From the NCBI GenBank assembly GCA_002812745.2, contig NCSJ02000213.1, positions 1 to 64,000 on the forward strand: 64,000 bases of DNA, written 5' to 3'. Each line of letters opens with the position of its first letter. Positions within the stretch are counted from its first letter, which is position 1. This DNA is from Scytalidium lignicola. Its lineage: Eukaryota; Ascomycota; Leotiomycetes. Below, in pieces: positions 11,677 through 22,908 of this stretch. The notes beneath the pieces are model-generated. The model was not told the origin of the DNA and made no database searches. It was given only the letters and a program-made list of their open reading frames with translations. The position numbers and the translations under genes are program-made.

Positions 11677-13845
11677 TTAAACACTAATCCACCTGGCCAT
11701 CCACTCATTTGTGATCTGCTTAGCTTCATCCACCAATCCCATCTCCAAGAGTAGCTGCGTCGTACCACGGACAGCACTCTCTAGAGCGCTGAAGATCCAA
11801 GCGTGGGTGTAACTGGTATGCTCCCCGACAAAGACGGTATTCTTCTCTGTCTGGAAGAAGGAAGGAATGTACAATTGCTGCTGACCAGCATCTGGTGCGG
11901 CCCATGCAGCTCCTTGATCGGGCATATTAGCCCAGCAGATTCGATCGTAGATACCCGTGTATTGCTCCTTTGCGATCTCCCCATGAACATCAATCATAGC
12001 ACGCTGGACGAAAGCAACGTGGTCGCTTTCCGTGAAGGCCGCAACGGCCTGGGCACCGGTTCCTGATTCGTATGATGCCAGAATGACACCGGGGCCAGTG
12101 CCGTTAATGTTGTATGATGGATAGCAGATATTTCCAATGCCGGTTATGTTAACAGAGCCGCAACCGCCGATGATGGGATGCTCTAGGTGTTCCCAGAAAC
12201 GGGTTTTGTATAGCAGAGCAACCTTACAAGAAGGTTCATAGTCATATCGCTGAATAGCGTGACTCAACACCGACGAATATTCGGGAAGCTGCCAGAGTCT
12301 GACTCTCGTGAATGGAACCGCAGTGATAACATAGTCAAATTCTAGAGTGGAGCTCTCGGCCCAAGAGTTGTTGCGCGGTCTATAGTAGACCGTCATCTTC
12401 TGTTTCTTCTCATTCCAGTCCAGTCTGTTCACAACGCTATTAAAGAGGGTACGGTGCTCAACTAATGGTGTAATTGCCCTGGGCAAGCTGCTCAGCCCCT
12501 GGTCGATCGTCCTCCATTGCGTTGCAGAGAAATATACGTTATCGTACAACCAGTTATCATACGGATCCGCTAAAGAGTCGACTTCATCCGTGATACCGAT
12601 GCTTGCATTAAGGTGATATCTCAGATAGTTTGCTTCCGACCAGCCAAGGTAACCTGCATCGACGGCTTTTCTATGCGCCTTGAACATATTAGTAGCTATC
12701 TCAGAGACATTGGTCCTATTCAGAGCTAGCCATTGTGTGACCTCGGCGGCGTAAGGCGCTGCTGCTGGGCTCAACGGCTCCGGAGTTCCTGCGAGGCTGG
12801 CATTTGCCTGCACTTCTGCATTTCCGGGGACAGTACCATCTGGTCTGCGCTTATCTGTGCTGGCAGGGTCATTAGGAGCGCTTTGAATCCAGGTAATGAA
12901 ATTGACTGCCAGCTCAGGCTTGTGTTTGTTCAGCTTGTTGACCGTGTCTGCCAACTGAAACACCATCTTATGGTCTTGAATCTCGATGGTCTCATTCGTA
13001 CCAGCATAGGTGATATTGACAGGGAACCGCATAGGGCCCATTTCCTGATATTGATATTGGTCAGGACGGGTGTTGTTGAGATAGCTAGTGTGTACACGTC
13101 CGCCAACCCGGCCGGTCGACTCAATGATCTTCCACTTCTTGATTCCCACGGATTCAAGAAGAAGCTATGAAAAGTTAGTATTTACGTCTAATAATACAAA
13201 TCGCCTGATACACAATGTCAAAGTTCATGGATTAATTAAGGGTGTCTCGCATACCGCAGTCATCAATCCTGACATACCACCTCCTAGGATACCAAACTCC
13301 TTCTCCTTCGCCTTCGAAACGAATACTCTATTCGGCTCCTTAGATTTCAAGTATACAACACCATCAAACCAGGGTCCTTCGGTATCGGCAATATCTGCCA
13401 GGTCAATTGAAGGGTCTTTTCCACGCTTGATCTTCCTGGTGACCACGTAAATTGGCCCAGATGAACCCATCCAGTCTTCTCCTGAGTAGGCATGGAGACA
13501 ACCGCCATCGACAATACTCCCAGGAACAATCCAGACGAACCGGCTAGGCCGTTGTTCATCCCAATCCAGGTGTTGAGACGCCAGATGATGGTTTCCAATA
13601 TAGGTCGAACCAACCTCATGGTAGGCAAGGGATGGATGGGTCGCTAATATATCACAGGCACCATAATGGATGGCGAAGTGACCATCCACGGGAGCATGGT
13701 ACGCAATGTGAATGTTGCTCAACCCATCAGCTTCTACTGTTCCAGAAATAGTAAACGAGACCTTTGCAGGTGGAATGGCGCTTGCTTGGGCGGATGTAGC
13801 CAGAGCTACGGCCCCTAGGAAGGCCACTGCTGGACGGATGACCAT
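11677..13845 (-). CDS. Secreted L-amino-acid oxidase-like flavoprotein
   Basis: There are two exons: 13255-13845 and 11677-13164, with a 90 nt intron (13165-13254) ending TACTAAC...CATAG; the product is 692 aa. The start at 13845 gives a signal peptide (MVIRPAVAFLGAVALATSAQ). An N-terminal extension precedes the FAD-binding beta-alpha-beta motif (FGILGGGMSGLMTA) and its partner RVGGRVHT, both typical of the flavin amine oxidase family. The C-terminal FAD motif reads VFVGEHTSYTHAWIFSALES. Length, secretion signal and motifs fit fungal L-amino-acid oxidases, which oxidise L-amino acids to imino/keto acids with release of ammonia and hydrogen peroxide. The substrate cannot be read from sequence. 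A RidA-family gene lies about 5 kb away, which may be relevant because RidA proteins hydrolyse imines. Confidence 0.88.
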
Positions 13846-15335
13846 GGTGATGGTGATAGACACCGGGATACTGCAGATTTCTGAAGACAAGATATGCAAA
13901 AGACAATAGGAGCTCCTGAACGCGATACTTTATCATTTCCCAAGCTACGGCGAGTGCCAGGTACCAGTACTCTCAACAGCCCAAAGCTCTATTATAGTTC
14001 GTCATGACGCTTATCTGGAATGATTAATAATACCATGGATAAAGTTGACTATCTTCTGTTATCTTGTAGATTTCCATTTTAGAAGAACCAGAGGTGGGAT
14101 ATCCGGCAATCTGTATTGCTTACAGCTAAGTTATTCCGAAGTTCTTTCCACGGCAAAGGCCTTTTCAACCCGTTGAGTTGCATGCTGTACTATACAATAT
14201 GGGGCATCTTTCCCACTGACAGGGGGTATGATTGGATTCATGTAGAGATAAGATACCACCAGCAGTAGATGGTACGGACGTACTATACAGTAATTGAGTT
14301 TCGTGTTTTGCCCCGCATTGGCCAGTGGAAGAATCAACCTCTCCGGTAGAGCCGGTGGACAGCTTACAAAGGTCTGTCTCTCACAAGGCGCGTGGATTCT
14401 AATTACCCCTCAATAATATCACGATCGGCAGTCTTATCAATGGCTTGGCTCGTAATGACTGCCTACACCTGCCACTTCGAGATTAACCAGTGCTTGGCAT
14501 ACAGAAGCCTGGTTGACGTGAAGATACGGGAATCTTTCTACTCATGTACTTCGAAATAAAGTTTTGGTACCTGAGTGAGAGTTGGCGTTCACTGGTTCAG
14601 CCACCCGGTCCAACTCATTTGCCACACAACGGCCCCTCCATGGTTGAGCGATTGTTCCCCTTGATTAAATTGACTAAGGCTTAAATCGTTTTATTTATTA
14701 TTTTGAAACTTCAATAACTACAGCTACAAATAATCTCGTGTTGATTTATACACCAGACAGTAATATTCAACAGACACTACTAAAAGGATTCTAGGACTTT
14801 CTTACATTCCTATAATCTAACCAAGAAATTGAACCCTTTTAAACGTATATAACCTACTCGATAGAATATCATCTTGTTTCTTCTTTGTTTTGGGCTCAGG
14901 CGGTGGTCTCAAAACTCAATCGTATCACAATCGCACGACAACAGAATTTCCTTGTTCTGATGACCTTTGCTTCAAATGTTCGAAAATCGGCCTTGAGGAA
15001 ATTCTTACACCGCGCTGACATAGATTTCAAAAGATGGAATGCGTCTAGAACACTCGGACATATCAAACAAAATAGTGCCTGCGCATTTTGCAGACTAGCA
15101 ATCAAGACAATAGAAATTACGGCTAAGAATGTCAAGTTGTTCAATGGGGTTTTCTTGTTAGACACGGATATTTCTCTCTCAACCGTGAAGTCTGGTCACT
15201 ACTGAAAGAGCTACAGGTTCTAATTTGATTGTACTTCAAGTGGAGTTTAATATGATGTTAAGTTCACCAATATAACAGAACAGATTGCAAATACAAGGCC
15301 GAATTCAAATGATGCACCCTCAAGCACCCTATGCC
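13846..15335. other. Intergenic region with a possible HET-type fragment
   Basis: No intact gene was seen. A + strand frame at 14885-15205 (about 106 codons) contains SACAFCRLAIKTIE, which resembles the Cys-rich start of fungal heterokaryon-incompatibility (HET) domain proteins (xCxFCRLxxxAI). The frame ends without the HET core, so at best this is a fragment. The remaining sequence is the upstream region of the amino-acid oxidase and the downstream region of the reductase gene. Confidence 0.35.
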
Positions 15336-16450
15336 TTAATTACCCTCTATTTTCACTAGTTCGAGGTACTGTCCAACCACTTCCTTGAGCATCGTATCAT
15401 ATGTGGCAAGGTTAATACCAAGAACATCTCGCGCCTGTCGAGTCTCGAATGAGCAATTATCCCAAATCACGACAGTCAATGAAATTAATTGCAAGCACAC
15501 ACCTTACTTGAATCCCATTTCAAAGGGCCAGTCGGCTTCCGGCCACCTTCTCGAAAGAGACCTGATTTAAATGCGTCTGGAAAATGCTTCTTGACAATGG
15601 GGACCGTATCCTCCCATTCCATCTCGGTGTTGAGGAGGAAGGACTGATTTCCCTCAATATTCGGATCAAGTGCCTTGACATGCGCGCGAGCCACATCTGC
15701 ACAGAGAACGGCATTTCCGACCCCGCTGATGCCCTGGCTGCCGGTCAACAAGCCTTTGATCAGCATATTAGTAGAAGCGGTACGCATGTCCTTAGTGTGA
15801 GTGATCAGCTCATCCTTTCCAAAGATGAGGGATGGCATGATGGAGATTAGGTCGAAGCTTGTGGTATTGTCCCTGAAAAATGCCTCTGAGTAGTTGAGGG
15901 CTGCCGCCTTGCCCACGCAATACGCCTGAAGCTCAGAGTCATATGGTGGCCCTGGAACGGCCACGCGGCTGTTGGGTCCGCGTATAACATCAAGTTCCTT
16001 GTTGTCGGAGGTGCAGTAGACCTCAGCAGGAGCGATGGCCACCGTGGAGCTAGTCATAACGATACGCCTCACTGTCTTGCCTTTCTCGTTTGCGGACTTG
16101 AGAATGCTTAGGTTACCCTTCATGGAGGTTGTAACGAAGAGCTCCTCCAATTGATCTTTCCGAGTGGCCGAGCCTGTGTGAAGAGGCGCCGCTGCATGGA
16201 TGATGAAGTCGACTCCCTGTACAGCGTTATCGTATGCGCCAATAGCTGTCATGTCCGGCACGATCACAAACATCAGCTGTGTCGTGGGAGGATTCAGAGT
16301 AGAGATTAAGAGAGCCGCCTGAACGCTCTCGATCTTGGCTTGTGACCGAGCTGCGACACGAACTCGATAGCCGCTCTTCAGCAGGTCCACTCGGATGGCG
16401 TACCCTAGGAAGCCAGTACCGCCAGTAAGCAGAACGAGTTCTCCTGTCAT
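15336..16450 (-). CDS. NAD(P)-dependent epimerase/dihydroflavonol-reductase-like protein
   Basis: There are two exons: 15503-16450 and 15336-15434, separated by a 68 nt intron; the product is 348 aa. The ATG at 16450 places the Rossmann motif at the very N-terminus (VLLTGGTGFLGYAIRVDLL), as in extended SDRs. Further signs are IIHAAAP (NAD-binding region), a catalytic-type Ser in MTSSTVAI and a YCVGKAAAL YxxxK motif. The terminal exon gives ARDVLGINLATYDTMLKEVV, which matches the family's C-terminal helix. It probably reduces a ketone or aldehyde of a small metabolite (the GRE2/dihydroflavonol-4-reductase type). The first 49 codons of the longer open frame lack homology and are treated as 5' leader. 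An alternative acceptor nine bases upstream would add three residues at the splice. Confidence 0.86.
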
Positions 16451-17029
16451 ACTTTGTAGAATTGTACACTGTCTTCTATTAGAAAGATTGGGAAGTATCG
16501 TTTGTGATGGTTGTAGGGCGACATCTGTGCCTGTCTTCGTTCTTTTATAACTGAAGTCCGGATACAACGTCTGCTCAAAGTGCGAGATGAAATGCATGCG
16601 TCAGATTCTACCACTTTAGGAAGTATGATGACTGCTCCATAAGTTATTGGCGAGGACAGTACGGAGGTCGCGGTAATATGTAAAGGGATTTAAGCCAAGG
16701 CGCTAATTATTTGGCGCCAGAAATGCCCTATAGTTACAGCGGCTGTCAGGCTGTTAGTGCCCTATAATTACAAGGCACTTCAGGCATCTCACTCACTAAA
16801 AGGCCTGCAACATCTAATGGCGCAATACTAGCGGGATTATCCCTAGACTAGCACAGCGCTAAAGGCTACTAGTAGCACTTAGTGGCGTGGCGTAAATCCC
16901 GTTACATATTATTACTGTGAGTCGCGCAAGTTGTGCTTATCACCACCATACTAGTAATCTTCGAAAGCGGCTGATTCTAAAACACAGTCTTCAAAAGTCG
17001 GACAAGCTTAAGGGATTAATTAGATCAAT
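16451..17029. promoter_or_regulatory. Divergent promoter region between the reductase and serine hydrolase genes
   Basis: A 579 bp spacer separates two divergently transcribed genes and probably holds both promoters. A short direct repeat (TGCCCTATARTTACA) occurs at about 16725 and 16760. No transcription-factor site could be assigned with confidence. Confidence 0.45.
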
Positions 17030-18226
17030 ATGGCTGCCAATATTTCTGTTGCTAAGAGTACCAACACAAGCCAGGCCTTTACCAAAGAGGGCCTTGCAGA
17101 ATTCAATGACCAATTCCATGCGCTGGTTAAGGATGGCAAGCTAGCTAATGTCATCACCCTAATCGCCCATCATGGCGAGATCGTAAACTGTGATGCCTAC
17201 GGTGTGCTTGACATATCAGCAACGCCGCCAGTCCCAGTAAAGACCGACAGCATCTTCCGCATCGCATCCATGACGAAACCGATTGTCGCCGCTGCGATGA
17301 TGATACTTTGGGAAGAGGGAAAGTGGGCGCTCGAAGATCCAGTGTCCAAGTTTATCCCAGAGTTCGAAGGCATCAAGGTCAGGCAGGACGACGGCGAGCT
17401 TGTCCCGCAAGCGTCACCGATGACAATGAAGCAGCTCATGAGCCACTCTACAGGCTTGGGTGCAAAAGAAGATTACCCCGATCTACGAGGCGGTGATCTA
17501 CAGGACATGATTGACTTCCTGGCCAAGCAGCCATTGTCATTTCAGCCAGGCAAAGGTTGGCGCTATGGGCCGAGCGTTGATATCCAGGGCTATATCATTC
17601 AGAAACTTACCGGTCAGTTCCTAGATGAATTCCTCGAGCAGCGTATATTCGCGCCCTTGGGTATGGTCGATTCCGGCTACGTGCTACCTGCGTCAAAGGT
17701 GGAGCGCCTCGTGAGCAACCACAAGTACGACGGCAATGGAAAACTGGTCGCCGTCGGCCTCTCAGGCACGTACAATACCTCGAGACCTAAATTTCTCGGA
17801 GGTGGAGGCGGTTTCATGCTCTCCACGATCAAGGACTACTGGCGTTTCTCGCAGATGATCCTCAACGGTGGCGAATTCGAAGGCAAGCGCTACCTGGAAG
17901 CTAGTACTGTTGAGATGATGCACACCAATGTCCTCAAACCAGGGGTAAGGTTAAGGCTCTTTGGTCACGATATGAACGGTCTCGACTTCGGCTTGGGTTA
18001 TGCTATCGTTCAAGACCTAGCCGCGGCGAAAACCAGCCAGGGGTTGCAAAGCTACTTCTGGGGCGGCCTGTACGGGACCTGGTTTTGGATCGATCCCGTC
18101 AATGACATGATTGTCATTGGCTTTATCAACAATATCAACGGTTCAACACCAGCCGGGACACCGGTGTTGCGTGAGCTCTCAGCAGAATTGGTATACAAAG
18201 CACTGGACAAACCAAGCCGCAATTGA
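17030..18226 (+). CDS. Class C beta-lactamase-like serine hydrolase/transesterase
   Basis: This is a single exon of 398 aa. The catalytic SxxK motif is S80-M-T-K83 in FRIASMTKPIVAAAMMILWE. The conserved tyrosine region is WRYGPSVDIQGYIIQKLTG (Tyr179), and glycine-rich loops (FLGGGGGFMLST) follow. The fold and length fit the beta-lactamase-related family that includes EstB-type esterases and the fungal acyltransferase LovD. There is no signal peptide, so the protein is probably cytosolic. It may be an esterase or an acyl-transfer enzyme for a small metabolite; antibiotic hydrolysis is not implied. Its neighbours are a divergently transcribed reductase and a downstream RidA-like gene. Confidence 0.9.
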   Translation: MAANISVAKSTNTSQAFTKEGLAEFNDQFHALVKDGKLANVITLIAHHGEIVNCDAYGVLDISATPPVPVKTDSIFRIASMTKPIVAAAMMILWEEGKWALEDPVSKFIPEFEGIKVRQDDGELVPQASPMTMKQLMSHSTGLGAKEDYPDLRGGDLQDMIDFLAKQPLSFQPGKGWRYGPSVDIQGYIIQKLTGQFLDEFLEQRIFAPLGMVDSGYVLPASKVERLVSNHKYDGNGKLVAVGLSGTYNTSRPKFLGGGGGFMLSTIKDYWRFSQMILNGGEFEGKRYLEASTVEMMHTNVLKPGVRLRLFGHDMNGLDFGLGYAIVQDLAAAKTSQGLQSYFWGGLYGTWFWIDPVNDMIVIGFINNINGSTPAGTPVLRELSAELVYKALDKPSRN

Positions 18227-19045
18227 GCGGAGAAGCTTAACTAGTAATTAATAGTATGTTAGATAAGAAGGCAGTGCATCTCTTAACTTGGCAATGTGGC
18301 GCAATAGAACATTGACACAACAGAATGATCCTTCAAGTCGTGCGTAACATCAAGTAAATCAACGAGCTAGGCAGATTAGCATGCCGAGCTTTTTTAGTTC
18401 GTCCTCCTCACCGATGCCGGGAAGCAAAAACAATTGAACATAAATACTTGTGTGCTTCTAAAGAGGTTGTCAAGGTATTTTAAAGGTCTCATTTCTGTGG
18501 TAATATCATGGAGAAGGAGGTGGATGCTAAGACCCTCTTTTACTAATTATCCTGGTAGCTAATTTTATCATTTATTTATCAACTTTTGCCTGTATACTAA
18601 AATTATGGCTCACTTCCAGCATAGTTATAGCAACTGCAATGTAACTGATTATAGTATGCGGAGCTCCGTACATCAGGCTAATTTTATTAGATTGTATTGC
18701 GATATATGCAACTTATGAACAGTGGATATACAACGTACGGTAGTATTCAATAACTCATTAACTCCACCGTTTATTCTATTTAAATATAGTAAGAATATAA
18801 TTGTTACTAGAATAGCCGTATTACTACAGCTGTAGGGCTACGGCCGTAAGCCAGCTTTACTATGTACGTAAGTACGTATATATTAGACCTTAAATCCATA
18901 GATTCTAATATAATCAATTTAATCCTTCTGAACCTTCCTCTACATTGTTGCGATTCAACATATTGATGACTAAACGACGATAAATGTAGAGATATTACTC
19001 TCCTTAATACATATTGTCCAGCCAGATTCCGGATCACATCTCATT
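18227..19045. other. Intergenic AT-rich spacer, no supported gene
   Basis: This is AT-rich sequence between two + strand genes. It contains short palindromic stretches such as the repeated TACGTA units near 18865-18880. No coding frame is supported. The last 200 bases are likely the promoter of the RidA-like gene. Confidence 0.4.
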
Positions 19046-19492
19046 ATGCCCGTCCAGGCTCATGATCCTCCACATTTCGCAGCCCCGCATCCGTTCTACT
19101 CATCATACACCACCGTTCCACTCTCGCCGACTACCACTCTAGTGACGGTATCTGGTCAGGTCGCACAAGACATTGAAACTGGTGACACGCCTTCTGATCT
19201 CGAAAGCCAGGTCGACTTATGTCTCTCCCGTTTGTCAGGCTGTCTTGAGTGCGCCGGTGCAGGGAAAAAAGACATCACACGTTTCATGTACTATATTTCG
19301 CAACGTGGGGTCGACGAGTTTGATGAGAGAGAAGGTAAAGGAGCAGCTGTAAGGTTGATTGGAGGAAAGTCAGGGAAGTGGCTTGAAGGAAATCGGCTAG
19401 CAAGCTGTTTCCCGAGGGTGTTTGGTATGAGTGATGATAAATTTTTGTGTGAATTTGAGTGTATAGCAGTTGTAACAAAGGAAGGTCATTAA
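19046..19492 (+). CDS. RidA/YjgF-family protein
   Basis: This is a single exon of 148 aa. The N-terminal beta strand region reads TTTLVTVSGQVAQDIETG, followed by SQVDLCLSRLSGCLECAGAGKKDITRF and the C-terminal LCEFECIAVV. This is the pattern of the Rid superfamily (VSGQvaxDxxG, then a helix with ALxNxxxxLexAGa, then VEIEAIAV). Rid proteins form trimers; RidA members hydrolyse reactive enamine/imine intermediates, while related members act in catabolic or biosynthetic pathways. The strict RidA Arg-x-x-Val-x-Val segment is not conserved, so activity is uncertain. Nearby lies a gene for an L-amino-acid oxidase, an enzyme class that makes imino acids. Confidence 0.82.
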   Translation: MPVQAHDPPHFAAPHPFYSSYTTVPLSPTTTLVTVSGQVAQDIETGDTPSDLESQVDLCLSRLSGCLECAGAGKKDITRFMYYISQRGVDEFDEREGKGAAVRLIGGKSGKWLEGNRLASCFPRVFGMSDDKFLCEFECIAVVTKEGH

Positions 19493-19625
19493 CATACATG
19501 ACGAATCACGTCAAGTAATACTCACATATGGATAACTTAGTCTCGTCTCTAGGTAAATGAATCTCTTCATGAATCCAGCTTATTGGTGTAATAAGACTAG
19601 ATATAAATGCTTGAATGAATCATTT

Positions 19626-19872
19626 CACATGTGGTGGATCAATACTGGGTGGATCAATACTATCAGCAAGAACGAAAAGAAACATTTCTTCTCATCGACC
19701 GTGTTGATATTTGCTTATATGAACAATCCGATCAAGAAAAGCGGCGCCTTCTTCGATCATTGCATCAACTAAACCTTGAATATAAGAGTCTCCGTATTAT
19801 TCTTACTGCTCAATGTCAATGGAAGGAAATCAGCTTTGGTTTAGAAGCACGAGATGTTATAACTGAAATTTA
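19626..19872 (+). pseudogene. Possible NACHT/NLR-type NTPase fragment
   Basis: A + strand frame reads TFLLIDRVDICLYEQSDQ then KRRLLRSLHQLN and SLRIILTAQCQWKEI. This resembles the Walker B and sensor region of fungal NACHT proteins (FLLIDALDEC...LRILVTSR). No Walker A or repeat domain was found on either side, so this would be an isolated relic. The assignment is weak. Confidence 0.3.
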
Positions 19873-20314
19873 GGTTGATACTACTAGACCAGCCGTCATG
19901 TGTTTTCGTCATTAAGATAAGAGCCTAGCCATTGGTCGTAGTAGTTTCCTACAGTACTTTAATACTCCTTCTTTGTTCATAAACTACAGTTAGAGTCATC
20001 TTCATCTTAGGTACCATTATGGGAATTATTACTATTTTTATAGATTTACTCATTTTCACCTCGCTCGTGCAATTGCTCCCTCAGTATTCGTACCTAGCCT
20101 TTCATCTTTAGAAGAGTCAACCTTCAGTCAAACTCCATTTCCAACAACCTCACATTATACAATCCCAAAATAACGTTCACACGAAACCGCCGTATAAGCA
20201 GTTGCTCTCATAGCCAAATCTTCTCCGTATCTGATTATCATGGTCCATACCCAGCCTAGTGTTGAACAAGATGATCAGTAACAAATTTTCAGACGTCTAG
20301 ATCACTCATGCTTG

Positions 20315-22111
20315 TCAAGGGGGCAATATTACCCAGTCATTTTCTATTCCAACTTCAAGGAATGGTTGTTTACATGAGGCAAGCCATATACAACGAAGGG
20401 AGTCGATGAGACGATTCCACCCAGACTACATTCTTGATTAGAGCCATCCACACTAGGTGAAATGAGTGCTTACTCCTCTAGTTCCAACAAAGACATCGCA
20501 CTCGATCGCCATAACCAGTTGTAGAATCCACTTTATTGTTAAGTCTGTTCGATTTCCAAATTCCTTCAGCTGTGTTTCTGGACTAGTATTGAGTCCTATA
20601 TTGGAGTCAGTCAACTTCATATTTCATTTATTCACCGTAGAGAATGTTGCACAAACTTGGAATATCCGACCAATACCATGTCCATCTTGTATTACTACCA
20701 CTATAAGAGAACGGGGTTATCCTCGCCATACTTTTCATCTGTTCAATGACATTTGGATCCTCTGTTGACAAGAAAGCGCGCTTCCAAGTCCCAAGAGGAT
20801 TTTCAGCTCCAAACTTCTCGGCACGAACAACATAATTGTTGAACGGTACGAGGCGCATTTCAGATCTGTTATCTAGTAAGCATTTCCAGCTCGTGTTAAC
20901 CTATCTAATGGCTTCCACTTACCCCTTATCACCATGGCGCACATGCATGCTAATAGTTCCTTCCGGCATGGGAAAAGGGAGATCTACTTCCTGCGGTTGT
21001 CCATCTATGTCCCATTGTATGCCCAACTGCCTGGTGTCTTTACCAAGTCGCAGCTCTTCCATCCTTCTAGTAGCCCCACCATTGAGTCTCATGATATACC
21101 CTGCTGCTTGAGCTCTCCACCAGTATTTCAGCATTTCATCAGTGATATCAGGCTGTACCAACTTCAACGCAGTCTCGAAGATAGGTGGAATTGGGTACCG
21201 GTGCTTTCCGAGATAAGCTTCCACATCAAGTTCAATCTCATTGGCATAGTTTGGAACGGCGAAGACGCTTTGAGCTTTGCTACCCATTTCACTTTGCATG
21301 TCGCTTTTACATTTGCTTAGTTTTTGGAAGACACAGTCGAAAGTCCTACCACACGACTTGTTTCCTCCGTCTACAGGATCTTGAATAAAGTGCTCACCTG
21401 GTGGAGAATATTCTGCATAAAGAAGAATACTATTGGTCTGAATTGCAACTGAAAGGTAATCAGAAATATGCTGTACGATTGCCCCAAGTCCATAAGCATC
21501 GTCCCCAGGAAACTTTTTGAGAATTAAGAATTTCTGCCCCTGGCATTCGGCAGGGTTTTGCTTTTCATAGATATAACGTTGTGTAATTTTTGTCAGAGTC
21601 ATAAGACCCTAGTGGATCCTTATCAAAACACGAACTTCAAGATCAGGAGAAGAAAGGAAGACATACATGGTCATCGTGACCTTCTACCAAGTCCAGCCAG
21701 TCACTGGGACTCCGAGCATTATATACTAGCTTTATCGAGTCATCGCGAGATCGTTTCGAGGCACTTGAAGGTTTTCCAATTGACTTTATAAACTCCTCTT
21801 CTAAATTTCCGAAATTCTTTTCAATATTGTCCTTCTTAGGACTCTGTTCCTGGAGCTTTTCTTGACTACTGTCCTGAGCAGATGTCACCCCACCAGCTCC
21901 TGCATCGGAAGTCGAACTTTCCCTTGGATCTAATGCAGATCGTCTCTCTATCACTACCCTCCATGGCGAGAAAAGCTGAAAGATCGTGAAGATAAGCAGC
22001 CCAAATACACATAAATTGGCCAATTGTCTAATTAGTAGTAATATAAGTCTTTGTTTTACCCCACAAATATAAAACCAGTAGATAAACTTACCGGTCGCGT
22101 GGCCGTGGCAT
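20315..22111 (-). CDS. Type II membrane glycosyltransferase, GT23 (alpha-1,6-fucosyltransferase)-like
   Basis: I place six exons: 22092-22111, 21667-22027, 20923-21608, 20657-20865, 20474-20595 and 20315-20425. The summed frame closes exactly (502 aa). A tiny first exon (MPRPRDR) leads into a membrane anchor (LANLCVFGLLIFTIFQLF), then a Ser/Gln/Glu-rich stem and a lumenal catalytic region. That region holds the HVRHGDKG nucleotide-sugar-binding motif (close to HVRRTDK of FUT8-type enzymes), FLSTEDPNVI, WTWYWSDIPRLNTSPETQL and CDVFVGTRGSGWNRLIDSL. Together these match GT23-like proteins. The likely site is the Golgi or ER lumen. Donor and acceptor substrates are inferred from family only. Sequence lost after the last stop is possible but not indicated. 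Confidence 0.8.
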
Positions 22112-22908
22112 ATCTAACTAACAGCCGCTCTAACTAGCTTCATCTACCAGCACCAAACTTCTGCAACTCTTCAATTATAAAATTGAAGCTGTAATGCATG
22201 CAGAAGTAAAGCAAACCTGATGATGGTACCAGTGAGCTCCTTTACAAGGACATTAGCGACACGTTGCATCTTGAGGCATATCGGTCCGCGTTCCGGTCAA
22301 TATATGGACTTTTGACACAACAGTTGGAAAATAATCGTCGGGCAATGCGCGTGCCTGAGGCCCGACGATTAGCCGGTAACATCTGGAAACGGAATATCTA
22401 ATGTCAGTCGAATTATTTTACACTAATATTATTGAAGGGACCACCTGAAATATACTGTTCTTGGAGGGAGCTTTTTCCTTTCCGATTTTTTCAATGAGCA
22501 AGTAGTTTTAAATCCGTAACTCATATTACTATATCCAACACGATTTATTATCCAGTTACTTCACCCGCAGATGCGACCATCTTCTCCATCTGCAATCCAC
22601 TAATTACTACGCGCGCGCACCCTTCTGCTTGAGGACATCTTGTTGTCGTTACATTATCTCTTGCACCGAGGCCTTCCTAGAGATGGCAGCGGTTTACCAT
22701 GATAAACGCATTTTCCTCACAGCCCGCGCTCGAAACAATCTGTTCTAGGGAAATATTCGCCGTTCACTTCTCTACACCTGCACATCGAGTGTTTAACCTC
22801 GACTCCCTGCCAAGATGCAATACTTCTTTAGGTCCGTGTTATCTCGAAAAGATGACCACAGATTCTAAATGACAGCAATACGAACAATTCTTCCGTTATA
22901 CCAGTAGC
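22112..22908. other. Intergenic region, no supported gene
   Basis: This is the 5' flank of the glycosyltransferase gene and the 5' flank of the APH-type pseudogene. Base composition is moderate. A short inverted repeat (CGTCGGGC / GCCCGACG) lies at about 22336-22367. No coding sequence is supported. Confidence 0.4.

Noticed and set aside
20700..20732. A possible extra intron in the glycosyltransferase gene (GTATGG...TTATAG)
   Set aside because: Reading through keeps the conserved frame into WTWYWSDIP, while splicing would break it.
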